This document shows, piece after piece, positions 30,933 to 39,270 of a stretch of 62,719 bases of DNA. The notes under the pieces were generated by a model that was not told the origin of the DNA, did not search any database, and saw only the letters and a list, made by a program, of their open reading frames with translations. Location of the stretch: contig NZ_JACYHE010000029.1 in the NCBI RefSeq assembly GCF_021696945.1, positions 1 to 62,719 of the forward strand, given 5' to 3'. Both the position numbers and the translations under genes were made by a program. Numbering within the stretch: position 1 is the first letter of the stretch; each line of letters starts with the position of its first letter. The DNA is from Streptomyces sp. JJ36. GTDB taxonomy: Bacteria > Actinomycetota > Actinomycetes > Streptomycetales > Streptomycetaceae.

Positions 30933-31160
30933 GGTGGATCCCCCAGTCCTTCGGAAAGTCCGGCAGGCGGCCTGCGGCGCGGGTATCCTCGCGGCGGCCG
31001 TGCGCCGTTGCTGTGCCCTCACGGTCGCGCACCGGGCGTGACGGCCAGAAGGTCACCGGACAACACACTCGGCGCCCGCGCGCGGTGCCCGCGGCACCCT
31101 GGTGGCGGGAGCACACCCGCTTCGCACAAGTTCACAAGGTCACGCAGCTACGGGGGCACG

Positions 31161-31189
31161 TTGACTGAGCGTGTCGGACCCTCTACGTT
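31161..31189 (+). promoter_or_regulatory. Vegetative-type promoter of the GAF/PucR regulator
   Basis: TTGACT (31161-31166) and TACGTT (31184-31189) are separated by exactly 17 bases, a good match to the main sigma factor consensus of Streptomyces. Transcription would start near 31196, leaving a leader of about 45 bases to GTG 31242. The 309-bp divergent region 30933-31241 shows no copy of the island operator. Confidence 0.65.
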
Positions 31190-31241
31190 CGAGCCCAGGC
31201 GCGTGGGACACTGGCCGTCGCCGCGAACGGGGGGTAACCGG

Positions 31242-33179
31242 GTGAATGCGCATGTGCCGAGAACGGCTGGCAGCGCCCTCTCCATGCTGGAGCTCCTCGT
31301 CCGGCACGCCCCGTCGGCCGCCTACGACGCGCTGGTCGACGAGGCCCGCCGCATCGGCGCCACCCCGGACGAGCTCTCCGAACTCGCCCGGGCCCGGGAA
31401 CTCGCGCTGAACGTCCGGGACCTGATGCACAGCCAGCAGCGCCGCGAGGCCGGGCTGAACGCGCTGGTGGAGACCGCTCGCGACCTGACGCTCCCCTACA
31501 CCCTGGACGCCCTGCTCAAGGTCATCACCCGGCGCGCCCGCGCCCTGCTGCACGTGGACATGTCCTACATCAGCTTCCCCTCCGAGGCCGCCGACGGGGA
31601 CTACTACGTGCACACCGCCGACGGCCAGACCACCGCGCTGACCGAGGGCATGACGATCCCCGGCAGCGCCGGCCTCTCCGTCGACGTCCAGCGCAACTTC
31701 GCCCCGTTCTGGAGCCCCGACTACCTGGCGGACGACAGCATCAAGCACTCCGAGGTGATCGACGACGTGGTGCGGGCCGAGGGCCTGCACGCGATCCTCG
31801 CCGTGCCGCTGCGGCACGGCGACTCCCACTTCGGGGTGCTCTACTGCGCCGACCGCAAGATCCGGCACTTCACCCCGGACGAGATCGCGCTGCTGACCTC
31901 CCTCGCCGACCTCGCCGCCGTGGCCATCGAGAAGTCGCGCGCGCTCAACCGCGTCCAGGCCGAGGTCGCCGAGCTGGAGGTGGACATCTCCGGCACCAAG
32001 TCCCGCCTCGCCGACGGCGCCCGGCTGCACGACGCCGTGGTCGCCATGACCGACCTGGTGCTGACGGGCGGCGACCTGGCCGGGCTCGCCCGGCTGGCCG
32101 GGCAGGCGCTGGGGGGCACGGTCCTCGTCCGCGGCACGGACGGCCGTACGCTCGCCGCGCACGGCGAGCCCCCGGCGGAGCTCGACGAGGAGGGGCTGAC
32201 CCGCGCCGCGCTGGACGCCCACCACTCCCGGCACACGGTGAGCACCGCGGACGGCTGCCGGGTGGCCGCCGTCACCGCGGGCGCCGAGGACCTCGGCACG
32301 CTGGTGCTCTGCCCCGGCCCGACCGGACAGACCGGGGACAGCGAGCGGCACCTGCTGGAGCACGCGGCACGCACCGCAGGCGTGCTCCAGCTCATGGTCC
32401 GCAGCACCTCCGTCGCGGAGAGCCAGTTCCGGGACGCCTTCTTCGACGACCTGCTGACCACCCCGCCGGAGAAGTACGAGCAGCTCCAGGAGCGGGCCCG
32501 CCGGCTCTCCATCGACCTGGACCGCCCGCACGTCGTGGTGGTCGCCCGCCCGGAGGGCGGCTCCCAGGGACGTGCCCTGGTGTGGGCGTCCTCGTACACC
32601 TACCGCACCGGCGGTCTGAAGAGCATCCGGGACGGCGTGATCGCGTTACTCCTCCCGGGCGACGACGCCGCCCGGGCCGCGCAGGCCGTCTCCGACGCCC
32701 TCTCACCGCTGCTGGAACGTCCCGTGACGGTCGGCGCCGCCGGGCCCTTCACCGGACTCGAACCGGTCCGGCCCGCGCTCCAGGAGGCGTTACGCTGCCT
32801 GGACGCGCTCGCCGCGCTCGACTGCCACGGCACCACCGCCTCGGCCCGGGAACTCGGCTTCCTCGGCGTGCTGCTCGGCGACGCCCGTGACGTCTCGGGG
32901 TTCGTCGCGGACGCCATCGGCCCCGTGCTGGACTACGACGCCCAGCGCTTCACCCAGCTCGTGCAGACCCTGGAGGCGTACTTCGACGCGGGCAGCAGCC
33001 CGACGCACGCCGCGGACAACCTGCACGTCCACCCGAACACCGTCTCCCGCCGCCTGGAGCGGATCACCGAACTGCTCGGTCCGGAGTGGCAGAAGCCCGC
33101 CCGCGCCCTGGAGATCCAGCTCGCGCTGCGCCTCCAGAGGGTGCGCGGCACCCTCCGGGCACCCGGCCAGGAGGGCTGA
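31242..33179 (+). CDS. GAF-domain / PucR-type helix-turn-helix transcriptional regulator (two TTA codons)
   Basis: This predicted 645-residue regulator has an N-terminal helical region and a GAF sensor domain (about 85-240) with DMSYISFP, GLHAILAVPLRHGDSHFGVLYCADRKIRHFTPDEI and ALLTSLADLAAVAIEK. A coiled-coil-like linker and a CdaR/PucR middle region follow. The C-terminal PucR helix-turn-helix reads LEAYFDAGSSPTHAADNLHVHPNTVSRRLERI. Such proteins usually activate secondary-metabolism or catabolic genes. Codons 469 (32646-32648) and 517 (32790-32792) are TTA, making translation dependent on bldA. It is divergent from the methyltransferase-pabAB operon, its most likely target. The start GTG is preceded by a G-rich ribosome binding site. 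Confidence 0.87.
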   Translation: MNAHVPRTAGSALSMLELLVRHAPSAAYDALVDEARRIGATPDELSELARARELALNVRDLMHSQQRREAGLNALVETARDLTLPYTLDALLKVITRRARALLHVDMSYISFPSEAADGDYYVHTADGQTTALTEGMTIPGSAGLSVDVQRNFAPFWSPDYLADDSIKHSEVIDDVVRAEGLHAILAVPLRHGDSHFGVLYCADRKIRHFTPDEIALLTSLADLAAVAIEKSRALNRVQAEVAELEVDISGTKSRLADGARLHDAVVAMTDLVLTGGDLAGLARLAGQALGGTVLVRGTDGRTLAAHGEPPAELDEEGLTRAALDAHHSRHTVSTADGCRVAAVTAGAEDLGTLVLCPGPTGQTGDSERHLLEHAARTAGVLQLMVRSTSVAESQFRDAFFDDLLTTPPEKYEQLQERARRLSIDLDRPHVVVVARPEGGSQGRALVWASSYTYRTGGLKSIRDGVIALLLPGDDAARAAQAVSDALSPLLERPVTVGAAGPFTGLEPVRPALQEALRCLDALAALDCHGTTASARELGFLGVLLGDARDVSGFVADAIGPVLDYDAQRFTQLVQTLEAYFDAGSSPTHAADNLHVHPNTVSRRLERITELLGPEWQKPARALEIQLALRLQRVRGTLRAPGQEG

Positions 33180-33186
33180 GGACCGC

Positions 33187-34425
33187 TCAGGCCGGCCGCT
33201 CCCACAGCCCGGCGCCCACCCGCTCCCCGCGGGCGCTCAGCACCCGGACCGCATGCGCCGCCGACGCCAGCGTCACGTGCCGGTGCCAGCCGTCGAAGGA
33301 CCGCCCCTCGAAGTCCATCAGCCCGACCTGGGTGGAGACCGCCGCGCAGGCCGGCTCCACCCGGAGCGACAGCTTCGCCAGCCGCAGCAGCACCGCCGGC
33401 GCGACCCCGCCGAGCTCGGTGAGCCAGCACCGCTGCGGCCACCCGCGGGGCGAGTCCCACTCCCCCAGCAGCAGCAGCGGCCGGCGGTGCCGGGCACCCG
33501 GCCCGGAGCCGGGCAGCTCCACCCGTACGCCCGCCACCAGGCTCACCCGCGGCGCCCCGGTGAGCGGATCCGGCCAGTCCACCGGGCGGCGCAGGGTACG
33601 CACCATGTGCAGCAACTGCTGCGCGGTGAACTCCCGGTTCTCCAGCCCGTGCACCACCGGGTCGGCCGCGGTCACCACCGTGGTGCCCGCCGCGTGCGCC
33701 AGCACGTGCATCCCGCGCTCGGCGAACCGCCGCACGGCCACCCCCGGGTCGGCCTCCGGGAGGTCCAGCACCACCGGCCGCGGACGCAGCCCCGACGCAC
33801 GGCCCAGCCCGGCGGCCGCGGCCGCGGCACAGTCCACGGGCGCCGCGGGCGGCAGGCCCTCCCGGAGCTGCTGCGGGCAGCCGTTCCGGCCGTCCCCGGA
33901 GAGCACCAGCCGCCAGTCGACCGGTACCGCGGCGTCCGCGCCGACACCCCAGGCGCCCAGGGCCTGCTGGCTGTTGACCACCTGTCCGAGCGAGGGCACG
34001 AACCGGCGCTCCACACCGACCGAGTGCTGCCCCGCCTTCGGGATCACCAGCGGACGCACCACCCAGGCGTCCGGACGCAGGGTCTCGTCCACATGACAGG
34101 CCAGTGCGGTGCGCACCGGCCGCCAGTCCCAGGTGGAGGAGGTGATGAAGTGGTGCAGACTCTGCTCCGCCGCCCGGTCGCCCACACAGGAGGCGATGTT
34201 GCGGATCGACTTGCGACCCTCGGCGGCAAGTAACCCGCGCAGATACTGCTCGCCCTTACGGCGCTGGTCGCTGCGGGGCAGCGAGGCGAAAATGCGGCTG
34301 CACACCTCGGCGACCACGGCGTCCGGCACCCGCTCGTGGCGGGCCGGTCCGCCCGCCCCGGCACGCCGGCGCGGGCGCCGGACCGGGCTCTGCTGACGGG
34401 TGACGACTGCGGTGCTGGACCCCAC
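33187..34425 (-). CDS. IS701-like transposase-derived protein, probably catalytically dead
   Basis: This predicted 412-residue protein resembles IS701-type DDE transposases across its length: GEQYLRGLLAAEGRKSIRNIA, EQSLHHFITSSTWDW, IPKAGQHSVGVERRF and a C-terminal DFEGRSFDGWHRHVTLA. The first catalytic Asp, expected where active relatives have VDDTGFPK, is missing (WVVRPLVIPK). No terminal inverted repeats or target duplications were seen around the gene. It is therefore more likely a domesticated DNA-binding protein than a live insertion sequence. Codon 65 is TTA (34231-34233). GTG 34425 has GGGGGAG upstream. It converges on the GAF/PucR regulator with a 7-base gap and sits at the junction between accessory genes and the housekeeping block. 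Confidence 0.75.
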   Translation of the reverse strand: MGSSTAVVTRQQSPVRRPRRRAGAGGPARHERVPDAVVAEVCSRIFASLPRSDQRRKGEQYLRGLLAAEGRKSIRNIASCVGDRAAEQSLHHFITSSTWDWRPVRTALACHVDETLRPDAWVVRPLVIPKAGQHSVGVERRFVPSLGQVVNSQQALGAWGVGADAAVPVDWRLVLSGDGRNGCPQQLREGLPPAAPVDCAAAAAAGLGRASGLRPRPVVLDLPEADPGVAVRRFAERGMHVLAHAAGTTVVTAADPVVHGLENREFTAQQLLHMVRTLRRPVDWPDPLTGAPRVSLVAGVRVELPGSGPGARHRRPLLLLGEWDSPRGWPQRCWLTELGGVAPAVLLRLAKLSLRVEPACAAVSTQVGLMDFEGRSFDGWHRHVTLASAAHAVRVLSARGERVGAGLWERPA

Positions 34426-34573
34426 GGGACTCCCCCTTCGTCCGCTTTCGGTGGAGTCCACGGTGCGGGGGGAGCCGCCGCCCGGCACAGGTGCGCCCGA
34501 CACACTTCTGCCCGGCGGCGATGCGCATGCGGCCACCCGGAGCGCCGCCGACCTGCGACGACGCGGGCAGCCG

Positions 34574-34600
34574 GGGGGTGGTGGTCCGGCCACCACCCCC
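34574..34600 (-). terminator. Terminator of the tsaB-rimI-tsaD operon
   Basis: GGGGGTGGTGG and CCACCACCCCC pair over 11 bp around TCCGG, seven bases downstream of the last stop of the operon. Confidence 0.8.
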
Positions 34601-34606
34601 GTCGTG

Positions 34607-34870
34607 CTAGGCCGTCCCGCCCTGCACCTGCTCGAAGCGCCAGCGATGCACGGGCCGGGCGCTCAGCTCTTCGGGCGGATCCGGCAGCTCCGGCAGCTCC
34701 GCGTCGAGGTCGGCCGACCACCAGGTGATCACCAGTACGCGGCCGCCGGGCGCGGCGAAGGTCTCACGGCGGGGCGGGGCCGGGACGAGCACCTGGGCAC
34801 GGCACCAGGTGAGCAGCTCCTGGTCCCGTCCCTCGGCGGCCCGGGCCTCCCACATCAGTGCGACGGTCAT
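34607..34870 (-). CDS. Small conserved protein at the end of the tsaD operon
   Basis: This predicted 87-residue protein starts at ATG 34870 inside the tsaD stop (ATGA overlap). [21 protein letters not shown] followed by [14 protein letters not shown] looks like a short ferredoxin-like alpha/beta domain, similar to small antibiotic-biosynthesis-monooxygenase-type proteins. No catalytic residues can be named. The overlap and the terminator just after it show that it is a genuine last gene of the t6A operon. Its role is unknown. Confidence 0.75.
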   Translation of the reverse strand: MTVALMWEARAAEGRDQELLTWCRAQVLVPAPPRRETFAAPGGRVLVITWWSADLDAELPELPDPPEELSARPVHRWRFEQVQGGTA

Positions 34871-36012
34871 GTCTCGTAGAGGTTCTTCCGGCTGAGTTCG
34901 TGGACGTGGTCGTGGTCGTGCGCGGGACCGGGGACCTGCCGCGGCCCCGTACCGTACGGGTCCCCCGCCACGCCCGGGACATGCGGTTCCGTCACCGGCA
35001 GCGAGGAGTCCGCGGGCAGGTCCCAGTGCGAGGCGGAGCGTCCGCGGGCCACCATCTCCGCGCCCAGCGCCGCCACCATGGCGCCGTTGTCGGTGCAGAG
35101 CTTCGGCCGCGGCACCCGCAGCCGGATGCCCGCGTCCGCACACCGCTCCTCGGCCATCGCCCGCAGCCGCGAGTTCGCCGCCACGCCACCGCCGATCATC
35201 AGGTGGTCGACCCCCTCGTCCCGGCAGGCCCGGACGGCCTTGCGGGTGAGCACGTCGGTGACGGCCTCCTGGAACGACGCGGCCACGTCGGCGACCGGCA
35301 CCTCCTCCCCGGCGTTCCGCTTCGCCTCGATCCAGCGGGCGACGGCGGTCTTCAGACCGGAGAAGGAGAAGTCGTACGGCGCGTCCCGCGGCCCGGTCAG
35401 CCCGCGCGGGAAGGCGATGGCCTCCGGGTCGCCCTCCCGGGCGTACCGGTCGATCACCGGGCCGCCGGGGAAGCCGAGGTGCAGGATGCGGGCGATCTTG
35501 TCGAACGCCTCGCCGGCCGCGTCGTCGATGGTCGAGCCGAGCGGCCGCACGTCCGCCGTGATGTCCGGGGCCAGCAGCAGCGACGAGTGCCCACCGCTGA
35601 CCAGCAGCGCCATCGTCGGCTCCGGCAGCGCACCGTGTTCGAGCTGGTCGACGCAGATGTGCGAGGCCAGGTGGTTCACGCCGTAGAGCGGCTTGCCCAG
35701 CGCGTAGGCGTACGCCTTCGCCGCCGAGACGCCCACCAGCAGCGCCCCGGCCAGCCCCGGCCCGGCGGTCACGGCCACGCCGTCCAGGTCCCGGGGGCCG
35801 ACCCCGGCCTCCCGCAGCGCACGGTCGACGGTGGGAACCATCGCCTCCAGATGGGCGCGACTGGCCACCTCCGGCACCACGCCGCCGTACCGCGCGTGCT
35901 CGTCCACGCTGGAGGCGACGGCGTCGGCCAGCAGGGTCCGGCCGCGGACGACGCCGACACCGGTCTCGTCGCAGGAGGTCTCGATACCGAGGACAAGGGG
36001 CTCGTCAGCCAT
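34867..36012 (-). CDS. tsaD: tRNA N6-adenosine threonylcarbamoyltransferase catalytic subunit
   Basis: This 381-residue ASKHA-fold enzyme transfers threonylcarbamoyl to A37 of ANN-decoding tRNAs. It has [15 protein letters not shown] at the N-terminus, the metal-binding HLASH ([10 protein letters not shown]), and the nucleotide loop [12 protein letters not shown]. The C-terminal 45 residues extend beyond most TsaD proteins and end in a His-rich segment ([11 protein letters not shown]), an actinomycete elaboration. The start overlaps rimI by 8 bases, and tsaB lies upstream. Confidence 0.97.
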   Translation of the reverse strand: MADEPLVLGIETSCDETGVGVVRGRTLLADAVASSVDEHARYGGVVPEVASRAHLEAMVPTVDRALREAGVGPRDLDGVAVTAGPGLAGALLVGVSAAKAYAYALGKPLYGVNHLASHICVDQLEHGALPEPTMALLVSGGHSSLLLAPDITADVRPLGSTIDDAAGEAFDKIARILHLGFPGGPVIDRYAREGDPEAIAFPRGLTGPRDAPYDFSFSGLKTAVARWIEAKRNAGEEVPVADVAASFQEAVTDVLTRKAVRACRDEGVDHLMIGGGVAANSRLRAMAEERCADAGIRLRVPRPKLCTDNGAMVAALGAEMVARGRSASHWDLPADSSLPVTEPHVPGVAGDPYGTGPRQVPGPAHDHDHVHELSRKNLYET

Positions 36013-36559
36013 GGGTGGTCGTTCCTTGGGTGTGGTCTTCGTGCACGGCGGCGGACGGCCGCCGCATGACGAGGGCGTCGATGTTGCCCGGCTGGTAGTA
36101 GCCGCGGCGGACGCCGACGGGACGAAAGCCGAAGCGCTCGTAGAGGCGCCGGGCACGGGCGTTGTCCACCCGCACCTCCAGCATGACCTCCTCGCACGCG
36201 AAGTCGTCGGCCGCGGACAGCAGCGCGGTCAGCAGCCGGGAGCCGAGGCCGCCGCCCTCGTACGAGGGCAGCACGCCGATGGTCTGCACGTCGCCCGTGC
36301 GGTCCGTGACGGCCAGCCCGCCGTACCCGGCCAGCCGGCCGTCCGGCTCCGCCGCCACCAGATAGCGCCGGGTCGGGCGCGGGCCGCGGGCGTACGCCAG
36401 CTCCGACCAGAACATCCCGGCCGTCCAGGCGTCCTGCGGGAAGAGCACCTTCTCCAGGCCGAGCACCGCGTCAATGTCCCACCAGCGCATCTCGCGGAGG
36501 ACGACGGTCCCACCGGACCCGCCGTCCACCGTCACGACTCCGTCCGCCGGGGTGCTCAC
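36005..36559 (-). CDS. rimI: Ribosomal protein S18 (or related) N-acetyltransferase RimI
   Basis: This 184-residue GNAT enzyme has the acetyl-CoA loop [35 protein letters not shown] and a final [13 protein letters not shown]- and C-terminal tails are longer than in E. coli RimI. It lies between tsaB and tsaD with overlapping ends, the usual bacterial arrangement. Confidence 0.93.
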   Translation of the reverse strand: MSTPADGVVTVDGGSGGTVVLREMRWWDIDAVLGLEKVLFPQDAWTAGMFWSELAYARGPRPTRRYLVAAEPDGRLAGYGGLAVTDRTGDVQTIGVLPSYEGGGLGSRLLTALLSAADDFACEEVMLEVRVDNARARRLYERFGFRPVGVRRGYYQPGNIDALVMRRPSAAVHEDHTQGTTTHG

Positions 36560-37254
36560 CGCGGGGTGACCACCTTGTAGCCGGCCGGCACCTTGGCGTC
36601 CGGGCGCCGCAGATAGAGCGGGCGGGGCGGCAGGAAGCCGGCGTCCGCGGGCGCCGCGTCCACCGCGGCCGCCGCCGTCCCCGCTGCGGTGAGCCGCTCC
36701 GCGGCGAGCGCCGCCAGCGCCGCGGCCGACGCCTGGGACGGCAGGTCGGGGCGGGCCCCGGTGAAGGTGTCCGCGTACAGCAGCGCGCCCGCACCGGCCG
36801 CCGGCACCCCCGCCACCTCGCCGGCGATCTCCGCGGGCCGGGCCACGGCGGGCTCGCCGAGCCGGGTCCGGGCGTCGGCGTAGCGCGCCCAGTAGACCTC
36901 CTTGCGGCGGGCGTCGGTCGCCACCACGAACGGGGTGGTGAGCCCGGTCGCGTAGGCGATGCCGTCCAGCGTGCAGAGGCCGAGCACCGGCAGGCCGAGC
37001 ACCGACCCGAAGGACTCGGCGGTGGCGAGCCCGACCCGCAGGCCGGTGTACGGGCCCGGGCCGACGCCGGCCACGAGACGGGTGACCTCGGTCAGCTCCC
37101 GGCCGGCCTCCCGCAGCACGCGGTCCACCGCGGGGAGCAGCAGCTCGCCGTGCCGGCGGGCGTCGACCTGGTCGGAGCGGGCGAGGAGGCGGTCGCCGTC
37201 GTGCAGGGCGACGGTGACGGCGGGGGTCGCGGTGTCCAGAGCGAGCAACAGCAC
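36556..37254 (-). CDS. tsaB: t6A biosynthesis protein TsaB
   Basis: This 232-residue ASKHA-fold partner of TsaD has LLLALDTATPAVTVAL at the N-terminus, VGPGPYTGLRVGLATAES in the middle and DARRKEVYWARY. GTG 37254 is chosen because the conserved LALDTAT motif begins right after it; the open frame to 37458 lacks protein-like sequence. It scaffolds the TsaD/TsaE complex. It is divergent from the membrane protein at 37459. Confidence 0.95.
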   Translation of the reverse strand: MLLLALDTATPAVTVALHDGDRLLARSDQVDARRHGELLLPAVDRVLREAGRELTEVTRLVAGVGPGPYTGLRVGLATAESFGSVLGLPVLGLCTLDGIAYATGLTTPFVVATDARRKEVYWARYADARTRLGEPAVARPAEIAGEVAGVPAAGAGALLYADTFTGARPDLPSQASAAALAALAAERLTAAGTAAAAVDAAPADAGFLPPRPLYLRRPDAKVPAGYKVVTPR

Positions 37255-37458
37255 GGGCCCAAGCCTACGGCGGCCGGCGCCCGCCGCGTCCCCGCCGTCG
37301 CCCCACCGCGCACCGCACCCGGGCCCCGAAGGCGGTGGGACGGCGCGCGGGACGACACGGGACGGCGCCCAGGTGACGCCGGTGGGAGCCACGCCACCAA
37401 GATCCCCCCGGACTGCTAACGTCGGGCGGGGCGGGAAGAGCGAGGAAGGGCGGCACAC

Positions 37459-38037
37459 GTGGCACGCAGCAGCGGTGGCAGCGCGGGAGCATTCGTGGCC
37501 GGGCTGACCGCCGCGGCGCTCGCCGCGGTGGCCTTCCTCGCCTACCAGGCGTCCGCCGCCGCGGACCGGGTGCCGGACGACGGCCCCGAGGCCCGGAAGT
37601 CCGCCTCCGCCTCCCCCGGCGGCGACGGCGGCACCGACGACGCCCGGCCCGGCAGGCCTCCGCTGCCCGCCGGCTCGGGGGACGGGGAACGCGTGGTCTA
37701 CGCCCTCGACGCACAGCGGGTCTGGCTGGTCGGCACGGGTGAACAGGTCACCCGCACCTACCGGGTGTGGCCGAGCTCCGTCAGCCCGCCGCCCGGCGAG
37801 TACCGGGTGAGCTCGCGCTCCGCGCGGGTGACCGGCTCCGACGGGGTGCCGGTGGAGAACGTGGTGCGGTTCGCGAGCGTCGACGGCACCACGGTCGGCT
37901 TCAGCGCCGCCCTGGACGGCTCCCGGCCCGACCCGGAGCCGGGTGAACGCACCGGTGGCGTCCGCCAGCGGCGGGCGGACGGCGAGGCCATGTGGCTCTT
38001 CGCCGACGTCGGCACCACGGTCGTGGTCGTGCCCTGA
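37459..38037 (+). CDS. Membrane-anchored protein of unknown function
   Basis: This predicted 192-residue protein has one N-terminal membrane helix (GAFVAGLTAAALAAVAFLAY) and a charged, Pro/Ser-rich linker. The extracytoplasmic domain of about 115 residues (VYALDAQRVWLVGTGEQVTRTYRVWPSS ... GEAMWLFADVGTTVVVVP) resembles the beta-rich core of YkuD-like/L,D-transpeptidase folds, but without the catalytic HG...SHGC. GTG 37459 has GGAAGGG upstream. Its position divergent from tsaB looks conserved-core rather than accessory. Confidence 0.8.
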   Translation: MARSSGGSAGAFVAGLTAAALAAVAFLAYQASAAADRVPDDGPEARKSASASPGGDGGTDDARPGRPPLPAGSGDGERVVYALDAQRVWLVGTGEQVTRTYRVWPSSVSPPPGEYRVSSRSARVTGSDGVPVENVVRFASVDGTTVGFSAALDGSRPDPEPGERTGGVRQRRADGEAMWLFADVGTTVVVVP

Positions 38038-38160
38038 GGACCCCGACGGCCCTCGCCGCTGCCTCTCCCCGGGGGACGGGCACGCCCCGAGAACACGGGA
38101 CGAAGAATCACCCGGAAGAGGGATCCGCGAGCGGCCCGTACGCGGACCCGGGCTGCCCCG

Positions 38161-38355
38161 CTACGCGGCGTCGCGCCCCACGGACGGCTCGGTCGCGCCG
38201 TGCGGCTCCTCGGGCGGGCCCGCCGCCGGAACGGGCTCCGGCACCGACGGCGGCCGGGAGACCGCGTCCGCCGCGGCGCAGGAGGCGAGCAGCTCACTCA
38301 TCGACGGCGACGCCTGCTGCCCCGCGCGGGGGCGCTTCCGCTCCTCGGCCGGCAT
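38161..38355 (-). CDS. Iron-box-controlled 64-residue protein of unknown function
   Basis: This small protein has a basic N-terminus (EERKRPRAGQQ), a hydrophobic-amphipathic centre (SMSELLASCAAADAVS) with a single Cys, and a Pro/Glu-rich tail. There is no signal peptide or obvious metal-binding cluster. AGGAGGAG stands in front of the ATG, and a perfect iron-box dyad lies 27-42 bases upstream, so it is probably expressed only under iron limitation. It is encoded alone between the membrane protein and tsaE. Confidence 0.65.
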   Translation of the reverse strand: MPAEERKRPRAGQQASPSMSELLASCAAADAVSRPPSVPEPVPAAGPPEEPHGATEPSVGRDAA

Positions 38356-38381
38356 GAGCTCCTCCTGGGGTCGGGCACGGA

Positions 38382-38397
38382 GTTAGGCAGACCTAAC
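38382..38397 (-). promoter_or_regulatory. Iron box (DmdR1/IdeR-type operator)
   Basis: GTTAGGCAGACCTAAC is a perfect 6-bp inverted repeat with a 4-base spacer and matches the TTAGG...CCTAA core of actinobacterial iron-regulator sites. It sits immediately upstream of the ribosome binding site of the 64-residue gene. The rest of the 318-bp gap 38356-38673 is GC-rich repeats, including a CGGGCGC palindrome next to the tsaE stop. Confidence 0.75.
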
Positions 38398-38673
38398 CTC
38401 CTCGCGTACCCCCCATGTGACCACGGGCGTAGCCCTCCGCGCAACCGCTTGCCGACGCGTTGTCGGAAACGCGGGCGGGCCGGGACCGGCCGGGCAGCGC
38501 CGCCGTTCCGGCGCCGCGGACAGGGCCCGGTGCGCGTACGCGGCGCCCGCTCTCCGGCCTCCGGCTCCCGGGGCGCGGCCCGACACCCGGTGCACGGGCC
38601 CCGACGCCAGTCGCCCGGCGCCCGCGTCCGCACCCGGCCTCCGGTGCGTGGGCCCCGCGCCCGGCCCGGGCGC

Positions 38674-39270
38674 TCAGCCCAGGGCGGTCAGGTCTGCCGC
38701 GGCCCAGCGGGCGCCGACGCCGGTGACCGTTACCCGCCGCACGTCGTGGTCCTCACCCGTCTGCCCCCCGGCGTCCGGACCGCCGCCCGTACCGCCCGCG
38801 CCGGTCCCGTTGCCGAGCCGCCGCTCGATCACCACGTGCAGCCGGTCCTCGGAGAGGTCCTCCACCTTCCCCTCGCCCCACTCCACGGCGACCACCGACT
38901 CCGGCAGCGAGACGTCCAGGTCCAGGTCCTCCATCTCCTCCAGCCCCCCGCCGAGCCGGTACGCGTCCACATGCACCAGCGGCGGCCCGCCCGAGACCGA
39001 GGGGTGCACCCGGGCGATGACGAAGGTCGGCGAGGTGACCGCGCCGCGTACCCCCAGGCCCTCCCCGAGCCCGCGGGTCAGCGTCGTCTTGCCCGCGCCC
39101 AGCTCCCCGGTCAGCAGTACGAGATCGCCGGGGCGCAGCAGTCCGGCCAGCCGGCGGCCCAGCTCCCGCATCCCGTCCGGCGTCTCAACCGTGACGGCGT
39201 GCTCGGTCCGGTCCCTGTCCACGACGGCCCCGGCGCCCTGCGGAGGGTGGTTCTGGTGCGGTGCTTCCAT
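38674..39270 (-). CDS. tsaE: t6A biosynthesis ATPase TsaE
   Basis: This 198-residue P-loop ATPase has Walker A GELGAGKTTLTRGL, SPTFVIARVH, VDAYRL and VAVEWGEG. It supports turnover of the TsaB-TsaD complex. The C-terminal 45 residues are a Gly-rich actinomycete extension. The start given (ATG 39270) lies within the last 86 bases of the hydrolase gene upstream, and a shorter N-terminus is possible. Confidence 0.93.
   Translation of the reverse strand: MEAPHQNHPPQGAGAVVDRDRTEHAVTVETPDGMRELGRRLAGLLRPGDLVLLTGELGAGKTTLTRGLGEGLGVRGAVTSPTFVIARVHPSVSGGPPLVHVDAYRLGGGLEEMEDLDLDVSLPESVVAVEWGEGKVEDLSEDRLHVVIERRLGNGTGAGGTGGGPDAGGQTGEDHDVRRVTVTGVGARWAAADLTALG

Noticed and set aside
33187..34425. Active insertion sequence
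   Set aside because: No terminal inverted repeats or target-site duplication were seen, and the catalytic Asp is missing.
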